The translations under genes were made by a program, and so were the position numbers. The notes below the pieces were generated by a model. It did not search any database, had not been told where the DNA came from, and saw only the letters and a program-made list of their open reading frames with translations. DNA of 64,000 nucleotides from Agapanthus africanus (lineage: Eukaryota > Streptophyta > Magnoliopsida > Asparagales > Amaryllidaceae), in the NCBI GenBank assembly GCA_030015575.1, contig JASDDO010000024.1:42618114-42682113 (forward strand), given 5' to 3'. Of the stretch, positions 33,196 through 46,844 are shown one piece after another. Position 1 is the stretch's first letter, and every line of letters begins with the position of its first letter.

Positions 33196-35406
33196 TGTAG
33201 GGTTAGCTTAGCACCTTAGCAAGGATTAGGCAAGCATCAATCATGCTACTTTAAAATTTTTGGGGTGCTAAACAAACCCTAACCAAGATCTTAACAAGAG
33301 TATTAGGATAAACAAGCAAGTAAACAACTTTACTTCTAAGAGTTAGGGATTACAACTTTTGTAGTCCGTTCCTTCACTTCGAAAGCTCCGTGTTGAGGCC
33401 CCTTTGCTGCGATCATCGAGTACCCGGACTCATGAGAGTCTCCATGAAGAGAAAGATGCAAGCTTGCTTCCAATTTTCAACAACAAAGATGATCTATGTT
33501 GAAGAAACTCAAGCCCAAGCTCTTGCTTTACTAATCAAGTATTAGCAAAGCAAACACCCTAATCTAAGTGGCTAGAATAGATGAGAATGATGAAGTAGGA
33601 ATTTAGCTCTCATTTGTTTTCAATTTCTCACTCAAAATCATCACATAAGAAAAAGCTAGAAAGCTTTTCTCAAAGGAAGAAGAAGAAGAAATTACTTTGT
33701 GATGAATAATGAAATCATTGTGTGTGGTTAGAAATGCAACCATGGGTTAAGAATGAAGACTTAACCCATATAGAGAATTTACTATGGTAAAGGGTTTGTG
33801 TTTGGTTAAGAAATATCTACAAAATATCTTTACAAAATATCATAGTCAAAGTCAAAACTTCAAGAAGCTTCTTGAAAGCTTCATCCAAGTTTGACCCTAA
33901 TCCAAACCCTAACCATATTTAAACTCCACAAAGCATGTTGCATTTGTAACCCTAACATGTTACAATATTATATATCACATATACAACATTTATTGTAACA
34001 AAATAAAATAATACAATTAACATATATCACATATATATCAATGTATTATCCAAGTGAGAAAAAGAATTTTTAAGTGAGCTTATATATATATTAGTTAATG
34101 TAATATAATATATCAAATATATAATTATACATTAAATTATCGAATCAACACTTGATCCGATAATCCGGCTATTTCACAAATAACCGACTAATATAATCTG
34201 TATCAGTTTATCGAATCAATACTTGATCCGATGACCCGGCTATATCACATATACCCGGCCGATATCACATATCGCGAGAATCTAATATGGTATCGTATAC
34301 ACGTATTATTCTCGGTCCCGCACATATCAAATATGTGCCCCTACTCTATTTTGCCTGAGCCAGGAAACCTCTGTGTAGGACTCTAAAGAATCGTCAATAC
34401 GCCGGCAGTAGGTGATGATCATATCAAACACCCACAAGCTGCAAGCGGACAGCTAAACGTAACATCCACCCAGGTATTGAGCAATCAGAAGATCAACAAG
34501 CAAGCCTGTACATTCTCCTGTGAATCCAATCAGTAACACTCCCGTACAGTCCGGTCTCTTCGTCTGATATATCGCATATCTCGCCTAGAGGTGGTAAACG
34601 TCAGACCCCAGTAGCTTGATAAGTCGTGTCGATATGAGGTATATAACAGTTCGAGAAACTACTGATAACACTTACCAGTAAATCTCAGCAACCCTGGCCA
34701 GGGATTTTCAGTTATAGCCAATCGAACACTGCACAACATCAACTCCCTATACCGGGAGAGGTGAAACTCCTCCTATCGCTCATTGCCTCCATGTGATTCG
34801 GGACTGTACCGAAAAGCCATCGTTTTGCATGCCCTCTTGGACGTGGTATGATGGAAATCAAAGCACAGTGGGAATCACACAAGACTCTATGACGATCTCG
34901 GGTCTACAGACTAACCTGTACCTGTGTCACCAGAGAACGGCCATCTGACGTGAGGTATAATACCATCTAGGAGTTCTCGGCGAGTCCGTCCAGTATACCC
35001 AGGCTCCACTGAGCACCCGTATACATTCTCTGATGTCAAACACCAATGGATATGGGATCATCCATCTTTCATCATATGGGTCAAGAAGCGCATACGCTAG
35101 TCTATTCTGGAGTATCGATGCCCTGTCTCGGTACTCCCACGACTAGGAACATTTGAAGGATGTACTTGGCGACTACACTGTCCCCACTAGTATGATCTGC
35201 ATCATAGTCCTGGTAGTCAAGCACTCATCCTAAGGGCTTTATCAACATGTAACATAGAGACAACAGAGTACATGTTAAGATAAAGAGTAACCAGATAGCA
35301 TACTATCATGTCGAGCAAGAAATTCCTCCCTATATATGTTCAAGCATCCACTACAATATACAACGCATGTACAGTAATGGCCTCTAGGGCATACATATAA
35401 CTAACA
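33196..35406 (-). mobile_element. E2 3' LTR
   Basis: Full-length LTR of 2211 bp with TG/CA ends, homologous to 30649-32846, 41348-43559 and 59163-61326. It carries the CCCTGGCCAGGG palindrome near 34690 and the chain of inverted repeats in its left-of-centre half. Confidence 0.93.
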
Positions 35407-37250
35407 ATCTCCCACTTGCACTAGGGCCATCTGTTGTAGTATCTCATACCCAACAATCAGCTGTGGTTGAAGTATCTCATACTCAACCATCCCATAAAAG
35501 TCTCTACTGGGAAATAGGATTTTGTGAGTGGATCCGCGCTGTTGTCCTCTGTGTCTACTCTCCTAACCTCGATCTTCCTGGAGATCAACCATCTCCATGA
35601 TCAGGTGATACTGCCTAAGAATATGTCTGGATCACAGATCAGATAGGGGTTCCTAGGCCTAAGCCACAACTCCATTGTCACACAATGGTAGGAACGAAAT
35701 TCATCTCATGAACTCATATAAATCCAGACTGCCTCTTTGGTAGCATCCATAGTAACGATGTATCTTGCCTTTAATCGTCTAGTATGTCATGGTATCTATC
35801 TTGGAACTCACAACATACCGTCCCTCCACTGAGGGTAAAGACAATGCCTGTGACTGACATTCAGTCGTCCTTATCACCCTGGAACCTTTCCGGTGATTCT
35901 CTCCAGGATCGATTGATACCATCTCACTACAACTAGTGAGAATCCTAACATCCAATTAGATCTATCTCATAGATCCATAACTCAGGATTTAGGAGGTGTC
36001 ACCTTGATCCTATAAGGAGAATCCTTGTGATAAGAAGAGATTGACCGAGCGTAGCATATGAAACTCCTTCCCTATCATGAGTATGTCATCCACGTACTAT
36101 ACGAGGATCACCACCATATTCCCTACTACCTTTTTGTATATACTAGGTTCATCTACCATTTTGATGAAGTCAAACTCTTTGACTACCACATCAAAACAGA
36201 CGTTCCAACTTCGCGATGCCTGATTTATCCCATAAAACATCATGCTCAAGTTTCCGCTGCTCCCACTGTCTACGAAGCCCTCTGGCTGTGTACTTATAAA
36301 CGCTCTCGTCCAAATCAATATTTAGAAAAGCAGTCATGACACCCAACCGCCAGATATCGTAGTCATGGTATGTAGCCGTGGCAAGTAGGATCTGGATGGA
36401 CTTAAGCAAAGCTTTGAAAGTCTCAACTTTTCCATGTACACCAAGTAATCTTCTCAAGATATAATTTCTCTTGATGGGGATTTAACCCTTCAAATAAATA
36501 AACCAAAGTCCATACTTTGTCGGTGTATAACGATTCCATCTCAGATCGGTAGGCATCCAGCCATTCTCACAGAGTCCCCACTCCTGATGGCCTGCTCAAA
36601 ACTAGTTGGGTCATCATCTCATGATGCAATCCTTGCTCCCACTATCATAGAGAAACCGAAGTATCTCTCAGGTGGATGAGTAACCCTACCAGATCGGCGG
36701 AGAGGCTGAGGTTCGTTGGAAACTATTGAATCCTCCGGGTTTACCAAATCATCAGCTGCGGTTTATATAGCTTGAACTCCTTCCAGTTCTACCTCATGAC
36801 CACTAATTTCTTCACAAGAAATTCCCTTTTTCTCAAAAAGTGGTATGCCGAGAAATAAAACATCTTTTGTTCCTTGGTGTGGTAAAAGATATTCCCTTGC
36901 GAATGCTTGGGATATCCAACAAACTTCCACAGAACTGACCTTGCCTCGAGCTTGTCCGGATTTTGCTTTTGACATAGGCCGGACAACCCCAAATCTTAAC
37001 ATCTTAAAGAGATGGGCTCTTCCCATACCATATCACATATGGAGTGGTAGGCATCTGATTTAGTTGGAACCCAATTCAATAGGTATGCAACTTCTCAAGT
37101 GCATAACCCAAAAGAAAATGGGCAACTCAGTAGTACTCATCATAGAGCACACCATATCACATAGGGTGCGATTGCTCCATCCCGATACACCGACGTGCTG
37201 TGGTGCATGTGGAGAAGTAATGCTGAGAGAGAATCTTATTCTCCTTTAGA
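35407..37250 (-). pseudogene. E2 pol: RNase H, RT and integrase C-terminus remnants
   Basis: Copia RT pieces are readable at 36097-36457 (ETFKALLKSIQILLATATY, then EGFVDSGSSG and YGINQASRSWN in another frame). They match the E3 RT but with a small in-frame loss after ETF and a frameshift after DESVY. 36763-37026 resembles the integrase end (KSGQARGKVSSVE, the KARSVQCEF region of E3). No catalytic box can be read intact. The E1 copy (43565-45160) has the same lesions. Confidence 0.8.
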
Positions 37251-38190
37251 ATAGTCTAGGAATTCCGTGCTCAAGTATTCTCCTCCTTGATCTCATCAAA
37301 GGACATAATACTTATACCCGATTTTGGTTCTTTACTTCTAACTTATATTCATTGAATTTCTCAAAAGTTCCAGACTTGTGTTTCAACAGGAACATATGTC
37401 CGGATCTTGAGAGATAATCAATGAATGTAATGAAGTACAAAGAACCGGTCTTCGTATGTGTAGACAGGGGACCTTCATACATCAGCATGTATCAATCCCA
37501 ATAGTTCACTAACTCTTTCTCTGTTTCCAATAAACGGAGCTGTGGTCATCTTATCTTTGTGACATGACTGGCAAATTTTACAAGATGTAAATCCAAACTA
37601 ATTTAAATATGCATCTTTATGTAACTTCGGCTGGTCGGGTCGTATTGATATGACCTACTCTACAATGCCTTAAGAAGGATTCGTTCATTTCTGAACTCTT
37701 CCTCTTGTGTGTGTTCTGTATGTTAAGAACTGTGGTTTGATTTAGAACGTCTATGCATTTTGATAACGTGCCTGAACCGATCAAATCTTGATATAGGAAA
37801 TGTTCAAAACATTATCCAACAATACAAAATTATATCCTTCTTTACTAATAAAGAGACCGATATGATGTTGTATATCAGGTTCGGTATCTAATAACATTCG
37901 TTCAGAATCAATGTATTCTGATAATACAGGGTGATAACTGCCAACAGACTTGGCTACAACACTTGCATCATTTCCAACTCTCGAAACTTATCACCCGTTC
38001 TCAGTTCTCTACCTATCTGTAGCCCATGTAACAAATTACATTTGCGGGATCCTGATCCGGTATCTCATACCCTGGACGTAAAGGATACTGAGAAACAGTT
38101 CTCGGTAATGAACACACCCGAAGAAGATGCATCAGCATGCACTTTCTTCATTTGGGTGGCACGGGAATTCTAGTAATCCCATATTTCTTG
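37251..38190 (-). pseudogene. E2 integrase core to protease, degenerate
   Basis: Similarity to E3 54000-54900 can be followed by eye but stops and shifts are dense. The protease active site DTGSGSRKCN is at 38044-38064, directly preceded by a TGA where E3 reads WVL. The same TGA is in E1. Confidence 0.7.
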
Positions 38191-38734
38191 CTCTGTCTTA
38201 TAACAATTATAAGTTGGAGCGGGACCAACGTTCCTTAGCGGATTATAACAAGCGGGTTCGGTAAATACATCCGTATTATTATCTTGATTAAGGCGTGACA
38301 TAGTCGTAACCAGGAGAGAGAGAAGAAAACACTCAGCGTATGCTCTTGCAAGATTAGATTGGTTATTAATATATCTAATCAGGATGTCTACCACTATTTT
38401 AGTCAAATCTTCCTTCAAACCCTAAAAGGAAAGACTAGCCGGGATTAATTACACCTTACAAGTTCGTCAATCTTTCAGCCAGGACAGTGCCGGTACTTTG
38501 TGGGAGGTTCCCCGTGCTTTCGCACGGACCTAATTAAAGTAAACCTCATTTTCCAAGAGGCATAACCCCGTTGACACCTTTCTAGACACCTACTTGATCG
38601 GCTAATTGTAATGTGTAAAACTCTCGCATAAGTAACTCTTACTCGCAGCGGGTATCGGGATCCAACTATCACATAGAAGGTATGCAATCTCATTGCAAAT
38701 TTCAACTCTTGAAATTCCCAATAATATTTTACCC
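38191..38734 (-). pseudogene. E2 residual gag: most of gag missing
   Basis: Only the C-terminal tail is recognisable (a NCYKTEQEI phrase in place of the E3 knuckle CYCHKKGHWKKEC, then ADASSSG). The third leader stem-loop lies only about 550 bp upstream, whereas in E3 the same interval is about 1.25 kb and holds gag. E1 shows the same shortening (45880-46500). The capsid is therefore deleted. Confidence 0.7.
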
Positions 38735-38985
38735 CTAACCTCTTATGACCTTGACAAAGGCCAACAAACCATAGTATGCTAGTCAAGTTCAACCCGTCAT
38801 TTCCTGATTGAATTAAACCTACCCGCACGACCCTTGACAAAGGCCAACAAGGTCGCACGACTACCCTAACTCAATCACATCATATGCTTATACAGATAAG
38901 CAGTAATCAGCTACCGCACACTACGCCTTGACAAAGGCCAACAAACGCAGCACGAATACTAAATACTACTTATCTGAAATGACGG
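38735..38985 (-). repeat. E2 leader: three stem-loops with a conserved loop
   Basis: The loop word CTTGACAAAGGCCAACAAA (plus-strand reading) occurs at 38750-38768, 38833-38850 (shorter by one base) and 38937-38955. Flanking arms pair: for example CAGATAAG (38893-38900) with CTTATCTG (38969-38976), and CGACC with GGTCG around the middle copy. The order and spacing match E1 and E3. Confidence 0.85.
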
Positions 38986-39059
38986 AGGGCTACGACAGGT
39001 TTTTAAGAAAAACCTTTGCGTAATGAACTTGATATCGTTGTAGAATCGAGTGATTTTAA

Positions 39060-39360
39060 TTGGAATGTTTTTTAGGCCTTTTCTAGTTTTGTTAAAGAGG
39101 TCACTCCCGGTGAAGAGATCTCGGCTCTTTCATCATCGAATAAGGTGCAGGATATTTCACAAATATCACTATGCAAAGCAAAAACTATAAAAACAATCAA
39201 AAAACAAACCGAGTTTGTAGCATGTGCTAGTTTCGCTAAAGAGGTCACTCCCGGTGAAGGAATCTCGGCTCTTTCCTTATCGAATAAGGTGTTGGATGTT
39301 CTACAAGGAACACCACTATGCAAAGCAACAACTAGAGCTACCAGTTTCTAAACAAGTTTC
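39060..39360 (-). repeat. Tandem duplication of a ~130-bp unit in the E2 leader
   Basis: Two copies (about 39083-39192 and 39218-39345) share AAAGAGGTCACTCCCGGTGA, TCTCGGCTCTTTC, ATCGAATAAGGTG and CACTATGCAAAGCAA. E1 has the same pair at 46850-46960 and 46985-47110. It is absent at the equivalent place in E3. Confidence 0.8.
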
Positions 39361-41347
39361 TACAACATTTTTAGGTTTCTTTTAATTTCATTAATCTTAT
39401 TAATGAAGTCCCATTTTATTATGCTTCCCAAGCATCAGATATGAAATGAAATCAACAATATATAATATATATCACATATATATAATATAAACATTCGTCT
39501 CAAGCAGTAATATGATCTCATCACAGAACATTGCAGCAGATGAACATATATGAAATATTGAATATACTAGGAGGTCCATGTTTTAATACCAGCCTGTATA
39601 AAACATGGATTCCACGGTCGCGATGAATAGCCAATCCCACAACCCTAGACCCCTACGAGAGCAGCAAGCAACCCTACCAATTCTTGAGTTAGGACAACCG
39701 GTCTCAACTCCTCAAGATGGTCTCCCACTTAACCCTAGAACCCGGTTACTTGTGCTCCCCGCCTTGGGTCTGTCCTAATGCGGAAAAGAAAATAATATAC
39801 AATGGTGACATCATCCTCAACCCGGAAGTGCCCCAATAAAAGAATATTACATACAATGAATTTTACATCAATGAAAATGAAAAACTCTCATCTCACATAA
39901 AAACCCCGGCTATTCAGAACACGACGATCCAATATAACATATCACAACAACACATAATATCTCATATCATCAACGTAAGTAAATATGCGTATCCCAATTG
40001 TCGTTGATGTATAGTAACGAAACCGGCGATACACCACATATTACACTTACGGTCCTAGAAAAGAAAGTGTAAAGATACAACAGTTGGAATCACAACCTTC
40101 TTAGACATCTCATGCCAAACCAAATGAATTCCTTAGACATCGCGTGCCTAACAATTATAAACCCCGCATTTTAATCTCGATCTCGAAAACACTTTTCAAT
40201 ATCTAGTCGGGCAATTCAATAAGATTCCCGACATCCTGATCGAATGCTCGTCGGAAACTTTAGTAGACGGCCGCACCCCCGGATGCCGTTGACGGAGTGC
40301 ACTAAGGCGGAACACCGCTGCCGCGAGCACCCGAACGGATGCTTTTGGCGACGGTGTTCTCCTACAGTCACTTGGTCGGGGCTATGGGGCGTGGCTATCT
40401 ATTAAGTTTACTCGGCGAGTATCCGCGTACGTTACATGATTGCGACGGACATTTGATCACATCAAAATCCCGTGGCAACCGATCAAATGAGACTAAAAAC
40501 TGCTAGATTTATAACATTCAAATTAGTTATCTCATAACTACTCGTGGATTCCAAATATTGTATCACATTCCAGATAAATAGATAATGTTAAACTTTCCGA
40601 TCGAATAAACAAACACCCAAGATTTCCCAAATAGCTCAACACTTGAGCGGAGTTCAAAAAGTCCTAGAACATGTCACAGTACCAATGGTCCAGCCGTAGA
40701 AGGGTCAAACCAACGCCTCACATGTGGCAACGCCGTACTGCCCTAAACCCTAAGGTTTAGAGGCGGTTCAGACGGTCACATAATCGAGTTAAGGTTTGTG
40801 TTCTTCTAGAGGGCCCACCGCATTACTTGTACGACTTTGAACGTTCTTTAACTAAGGAAAAAATCCAACACTTGGAAATTTTCCGGCAGGGGAAAAGTGA
40901 GTTATTGATATCCGTTCGAACTTTTTAACATGTTCTAAATTACCCGGAAAAATTAAACGAAGTTAAATTATCCGATCGAATCAACGAGTTCCCAATATAT
41001 CCCAGAAAGCTCAACAATTGAGTAGAACTAAAAATTCCCAGAAGCATGAAAAATACCCAAGAATATAACCATGAAGTATTAGCCCCCAACTCCCAAAGTT
41101 GGCCGCGGAACCGCCGCCAAACGCATGGTTTGGCCGCGGTTCCGCGGTCCTTTGAGGGAGTTAGAGCTTCATACTTCACAGTAATTCTTAAAATTCCCTG
41201 CATGATTTTTTGAGTATTTTTAATATGAAAAATTTCAACTTTTGAAATTTTTTCCAGAAACTAGGTTTTTACGGGGTTTCGGAGTTCGATCGGACTTCAA
41301 ACTTCGTCTACACATCGCCTAATGCTCTAGCTTGGCTCTGATACCAC
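39361..41347 (-). other. E2 5' leader with primer site and GC-rich hairpin
   Basis: This is about 2 kb of untranslated leader with no ORF I trust. The primer site is GTGGTATCAGAGCCAAG on the minus strand (41331-41347). A strong hairpin at 41103-41147 pairs CCGCGGAACCGC with GCGGTTCCGCGG around a CAAACGCATGGTTTG top. It sits about 200 nt from the primer site, as do the E1 and E3 hairpins. Confidence 0.8.
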
Positions 41348-43559
41348 TGTAGGGTTGGCTTAGCACCATAGAAAGGTTTAGTCAAGCATCAATCATGCTA
41401 CTTTAAAATTTTTGGGGTGCTAAACAAACCCTAACCAAGATCTTAACTAGAGTATTAGGATAAACAAGCAAGTAAACAACTTTACTTCTAAGAGTTAGGG
41501 ATTACAACCTTTGTAGTCCATTCCTTCACTTCTAAAGCTCCATGTTGAGGTCCCTTCGCTGCGATCATCGAGTACCCAGACTCAAGAGAGGCTCCATGAA
41601 GAGAAAGATGCAAGCTTGCTACCAATCTTCAACAACAAAGATGATCTACTTTGAAGAAACTCAAGCCCAAGCTCTTGCTTTACTAATCAAGTATTAGCAA
41701 AGCAAACACCCTAATCTAAGTGGCTAGAATAGATGAGGATGATGGAGTAGGAATTTAGCTCTCATTTGTTTTCAATTTCGCACTCAAAATCATCACATAA
41801 GAAAAAGCTAGAAAGATTTTCTCAAAGGAAGAAGAAGAAGAAATTATTTTGTGACGAATAATGAAATCATTGTGTATGGTTAGAAATGCAACCATGGGTT
41901 AAGAATGAAGACTTAACCCATGTAGAGAATTAACTATGGTAAAGGGTTTGGGTTTGGTTAAGAAATATCTACAAAATATCTTTACAAAATATCATAGTCA
42001 AAATCAAAGCTTCAAGAAGCTTCTTGAAAGCTTCATCCAAGTTTGACCCTAATCCAAACCCTAACCATATTTAAACTCCACAAAGCATGTTGCATTTGTA
42101 ACCCTAACATGTTACAATATTATATAACACATATACAATATTTATTGTAACAAAATAAAATAATACAGTTAACATATATCACATATATATCAATGTATTA
42201 TCCAAGCGAGAAAAAGAATCTTTAAGTGAGCTTATATATATATTAGTTAATGTAATATAATATAAAAAATATATAATTATACATTAAATTATCGAATCAA
42301 CACTTGATCCGATAATCCGGCTATTTCACAAATAACCGACTAATATAATCTGTATCAGTTCATCGAATCAACACTTGATCCGATGACCCGGCTATATCAC
42401 ATATACCCGGCCGATATCACATATCGCGAGAATCTAATACGGTATCGCATACACGTATTATTCTCGGTCCCGCACATATCACATATGTGCCCCTACTCCG
42501 TTTTGCCTGAGCCAGGAAACCTCTGTGTAGGACTCTAAAGAATCGTCAATACGCCGGCAGTAAGTGATGATCATATCAAACACCCACAAGCAGCAAGCGA
42601 TCAGCTAAACGTAACAGCCACCCAGGTATTGAGCAATCAAAAGATCAACAAGCAAGCCTGTACATTCTCCTGTGAATCCAATCAGTAACACTTCCGTACA
42701 GTCCGGTCTCTTCGTCTGATATGTCGCATAGCTCGCCTAGGGGTGGTAAACGTCAGACCCCAGTAGCTTGATAAGTCGTGTTGATATGAGGTCTATAACA
42801 GTTCGAGAAACTACTGATAACACTTACCAGTAAATCTCAGCAACCCTGGCCAGAGATTTCCAGTTATAGCCAATCGAACACTGCGCAACATCAACTCCCT
42901 ATACCGGGAGAGACGAAACCCCTCCTATCGCTTATTGCCTCCATGTGATTCGGGACTATACCCAAAAGCCACCATTTTGCACGCCCTCTTGGACGTGGTA
43001 TGATGGAAATCAAAGCACAGTGGGAATCACACAAGACTCTATGACGATCTCGGGTCTACAGACTAACCTGTACCAGTATCACCAGAGAACTGCCATCTAA
43101 CGTGAGGTATAATACCATCTGGGAGTTCTCGGCGAGTCCGTCCAGTATACCCAGTCTCCACTGAGCACCCGTATACCTTCTCTGATGTCAAACACAAATG
43201 GATATGGGATCATCCATCGCCCATCATATAGGTCAAGAAGCGCATACGCTAGTCTACTCTGGAGTATCGATGCCCTGTCTCGGTACTCCCATGACTAGGA
43301 ACATTTGAAGGATGTACTTGGCGACTACACTGTCCCCACTAGTATGATCTGCATCATAGTCCTGGTAGTCAAGCACTCATCCTAAGGGCTTTATCAACAT
43401 GTAACATAGAGACAATCAGAGTACATGTTAAGATAAAGAGTAACCAGATAGCATACTATCATGTCGAGCAAGAAAGTCCTTCCTATATATATCCAAGAAT
43501 CCACTACAATATACAATGCATGTACAGTAATGGCCTCTAGGGCATACATATAACTAACA
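41348..43559 (-). mobile_element. E2 5' LTR
   Basis: LTR of 2212 bp, TG/CA ends, abutting the primer site on one side and TSD CCTTG (43560-43564) on the other. Confidence 0.95.
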
Positions 43560-43564
43560 CCTTG

Positions 43565-46250
43565 GTAACGATGTATCTTTCCTTTAATCGTCTAGTAAGT
43601 CACAGTATCTAGCTTAGAACTCTTCCAACATACAGTCCCTCCACTGAGGGTAAAGACAATGCCTGCGACTGACATTCTGTCGTTCTTATCACCCTGGAAC
43701 CCTTCCACTGATTCTCCCCAGGATCGATTGATACCATCTTACTACAACTAGTGAGAATCCTAACATCCAATTAGATCTATCTCATAGATCCATAACCCAA
43801 GATTTAGGAGGTATCACCTTGATCCTATATGGAGAATCTTTGTGATAAGAGGAGATTGACCGAGCGTAGCATATGAAACTCCTTTCCTATCAAGAGTATG
43901 ACATCCACGTACAATACGAGGATCATCACCATACTCCCTACTACCTTTTTTATATACTAGGTTCATCTACCATTTTGATGAAGTCAAACTCTTTGACTAC
44001 TACATCAAAACAGGCGTTCCAACTCCGCGATGCCTGATTTATCCCATAAAACATCTTGCACACGTTTCCGCTGCTTCCACTGTCTACGAAGCCCTCTAGC
44101 TGTGTACTTATAGACGCTCTCTTCCAAATCAATATTTAGAAAAGCAGTCATGACACCCAACCGCCAGATATCGTAGTCATGGTATGTAGCAGTGGCAAGT
44201 AGGATCTGGATGGACTTAAGCATAGCTTTGAAAGTCTCAACTTTTCCATGTACACCAAGTAATCTTCTCAAGATATACTTGCTCCTGACGGGGATTTAAC
44301 CCTTCAGATAAAGCAACCAAAGTCCATACTTTGTCGGTGTATAAGGATTCCATCTCAGATCGCTAAGCATCCAGCCATTCTCACAGAGTCCCCACTCCTG
44401 ATGGCCTGCTCGAAACTAGTTGGGTCATCATCTTATGATGCAATCCTCTCTCCCACTGTCATAGAGAAAACGAAGTATCTCTCAGGTGGATGTGGAACCC
44501 TACTAGATCGGCGGAGAGGCTGAGGTTCGTTGGAAAATATTGAATCCTCCGGGTTTACCAAATCATCAGCTGCAGTTTGTATATATGGAACTCCTTCCAG
44601 TTCTACCTCATGACCACTAATTTCTTCACAAGAAATTCCCTTTTCTCAAAAAATGGTATGCCGAGAAATAAAACATCTTTTGTTCCTCGGTTTGGTAGAA
44701 GATATCTGCTTGCGAATCCTTGGGATATCCAACAAACTTCCACAGAACTGACCCTGCCTCAAGCTTGTCCGGATTTTTCTTTTGACATAGGCCGGACAAT
44801 CCCAAATCTTAACATCTTTAAGAGATGGGCTCTTCCCATACCATATCACATATGGAGTGGTAGGCATCTGATTTGGTTGGAACCCTATTCAATAGGTATG
44901 CTACTTCTCAAGTGCATAACCCCAAAAGAAAATAGGCAACTCAGTAGTACTCATCATAGAGCACACCATATCACATAAGGTGCGATGGCTCCGCCCCGAT
45001 ACACCGACGTGCTGTGGTGTATTCGAAGGAGTAATGCTGAGAGAGAATCTCATTCTCCTTTAGAACAGTCCAGGAATTCCGTGCTCAAGTATTCTCCTCC
45101 TTGATCACATCAAAGGACATAATACTTATACCTATTTTTGGTTCCCTACATCTTAGTTATATTTTGTGAATATATCAAAAGCTTCAGACTTGTGTTTCAA
45201 CAGGAACATATGTCTGAATCTTGAGAGATCATCAGTGAATGTAATGAAGTACAAAGAACCTGTCCTGGCATATGTAGACATGGGACTATCATACATCATC
45301 ATGTATCAATCCCAAGAGTTCACTAACTCTTTCTCTGTTTCTAATAAACGGAGCTGTGGTCATCTAATCTTTGTGACATGACTAGCAAGTTTTACAAGAT
45401 GTAAATCCAAACTAATTTAAATATGCATCTTTATGTAACTTCAGCTAGTCGGGTCGCATTGATATGACCTAGTCTACAATGCCTCAAGAAGGATTCGTTC
45501 ATTTCTGAACTCTTCCTCTTGTGTGTGTTCTGTACGTTAAGAACTGTGATTGTTTTAGAACGTCTATGCTTTTAGATAACGTGCCTGAACCGATCAACTC
45601 TTGATATAGGAAATGTTCAAAACATTATCCAACAATACAAAATTATATCATTCTTTACTAATAAAGAGACTGATATGATATTGTATATCGGGTTCGGTAT
45701 CTAATAACATTCGTTCAGAATTAATGTATTCTGGTAATACAGGGTGATAACTGCCAACAGACTTGGCTGCAACACTTGCATCATTTCCAACTCTTGAAAC
45801 TTATCACCTGTTCTCAGTTCTCTACCTTTCTGTAGCCCATGTAACAAATTACATTTGCGGGATCCTGATCCGGTATCTCATACCCAGGACGTAAAGGATA
45901 CTGAGAAACAGTTCTTGGTAATGAACATACCCGAAGATGATGCATCAGCATGCACTTTCTTCGTTTGGGTGGCACGAAAATTCTGGTAATCCCCTATTTC
46001 CTGCTCTGTCTTATAACAATTATAAGTTGGAGCGGGACCAACGTTCCCCAGCTCAGTGTAATAAGCGGGTTCGGTCAATACATCCATATTATTATCTTGA
46101 TTAAGCGTGACATGGTCGCTATCTGGAGAGAGATAGAAGAAAACACTCAGCATATGCTCTTGCAAGATTAGATTGTTATTAATATATCTAATCAGGATGT
46201 CTCCCATTGACTAGCCGGGATTAATTACACTCTACAAGTTCGCCAATTTC
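43565..46250 (-). pseudogene. E1 pol remnant (RNase H, RT, integrase, protease)
   Basis: RT fragments at 43950-44271 repeat the E2 reading, including the residue loss after ETF and the frameshift after DESVY. The integrase C-terminal part is at 44646-44867 (TPYVIWYGKSPSLKDVKIWD). Protease DTGSGSR is at 45857-45877, again behind a TGA. The gag tail (TYNCYKTEQEI) is near 46010. No domain can be active. Confidence 0.8.
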
Positions 46251-46499
46251 AGCCAGGCCAGTGCCGGTACTTTGAGGGAGGTTCCCCGTGCTTTCGCACG
46301 GACCTAATTAAAGTAAACCTCGTTTTCCCAGAGGCATAACCCCGTTGACACCTTTCTATACACCTACTTGATCGGCTAATTGTAATGTGTAAAACTCTCC
46401 CAGGAGCAACTCTTACTCGCAACGGGTATTGGGATCCAACTATCTCATAGAAGGTATGCAATCTCATTGCAAATTTCAACACTTGAAATTCCCGATAAT

Positions 46500-46750
46500 A
46501 TTTTACCCCTAGCAGCTATATGACCTTAACATAGTCAACAAATCATAAGTGCTAGTCAAGTTCAACCCGTCATTTCCCGATTGAATTAAACCCACCCGCA
46601 CGACGCTTAACATAGTCAACAAAGTCGCACGACTACCCTAATCCAATCGCATCATATTCTTATACAGATAAGCACTAATCAGCTACCGCACACTACGTCT
46701 TAACATAGTCAACAAACGTAGCACGAATACTAACTAGTACTTATCTGAAA
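46500..46750 (-). repeat. E1 leader: three stem-loops with a conserved loop
   Basis: The loop word CTTAACATAGTCAACAAA occurs three times (from 46525, about 46605 and 46699). Flanking arms pair perfectly: TATGA (46519-46523) with TCATA (46543-46547), CGAC with GTCG around the second, and CTACG (46693-46697) with CGTAG (46717-46721). The loop differs from that of E2 in several bases. Confidence 0.85.
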
Positions 46751-46844
46751 TGACTGAGAGCTACGACATGTTTTTAAGAAAACCCTTTGCGTAATGAACT
46801 TGATATCGTTCTATAATCGAGTGATTTTTTAATGGAATGTTTTT

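Larger units (their letters stand above)
33196..43559 (-). mobile_element. Copia element E2, complete insertion inside E1
   Basis: 5' LTR 41348-43559 and 3' LTR 33196-35406 (minus strand), with perfect TSD CCTTG at 33191-33195 and 43560-43564. The initiator-Met primer site (GTGGTATCAGAGC on the minus strand, 41335-41347) and a polypurine tract (about 35407-35417) are both present. It is a sister copy of E1 with the same gag loss and the same pol lesions. Confidence 0.95.

Noticed and set aside
36058-37063. Plus-strand ORFs in E2 (about 60-93 codons)
   Set aside because: Complement of decayed copia pol; the minus strand gives RT and integrase similarity.
38475-38858. Minus-strand ORF of 127 codons in E2
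   Set aside because: Covers the stem-loop leader and the deleted gag zone; no capsid-like motif, and the equivalent in E1 is broken differently.
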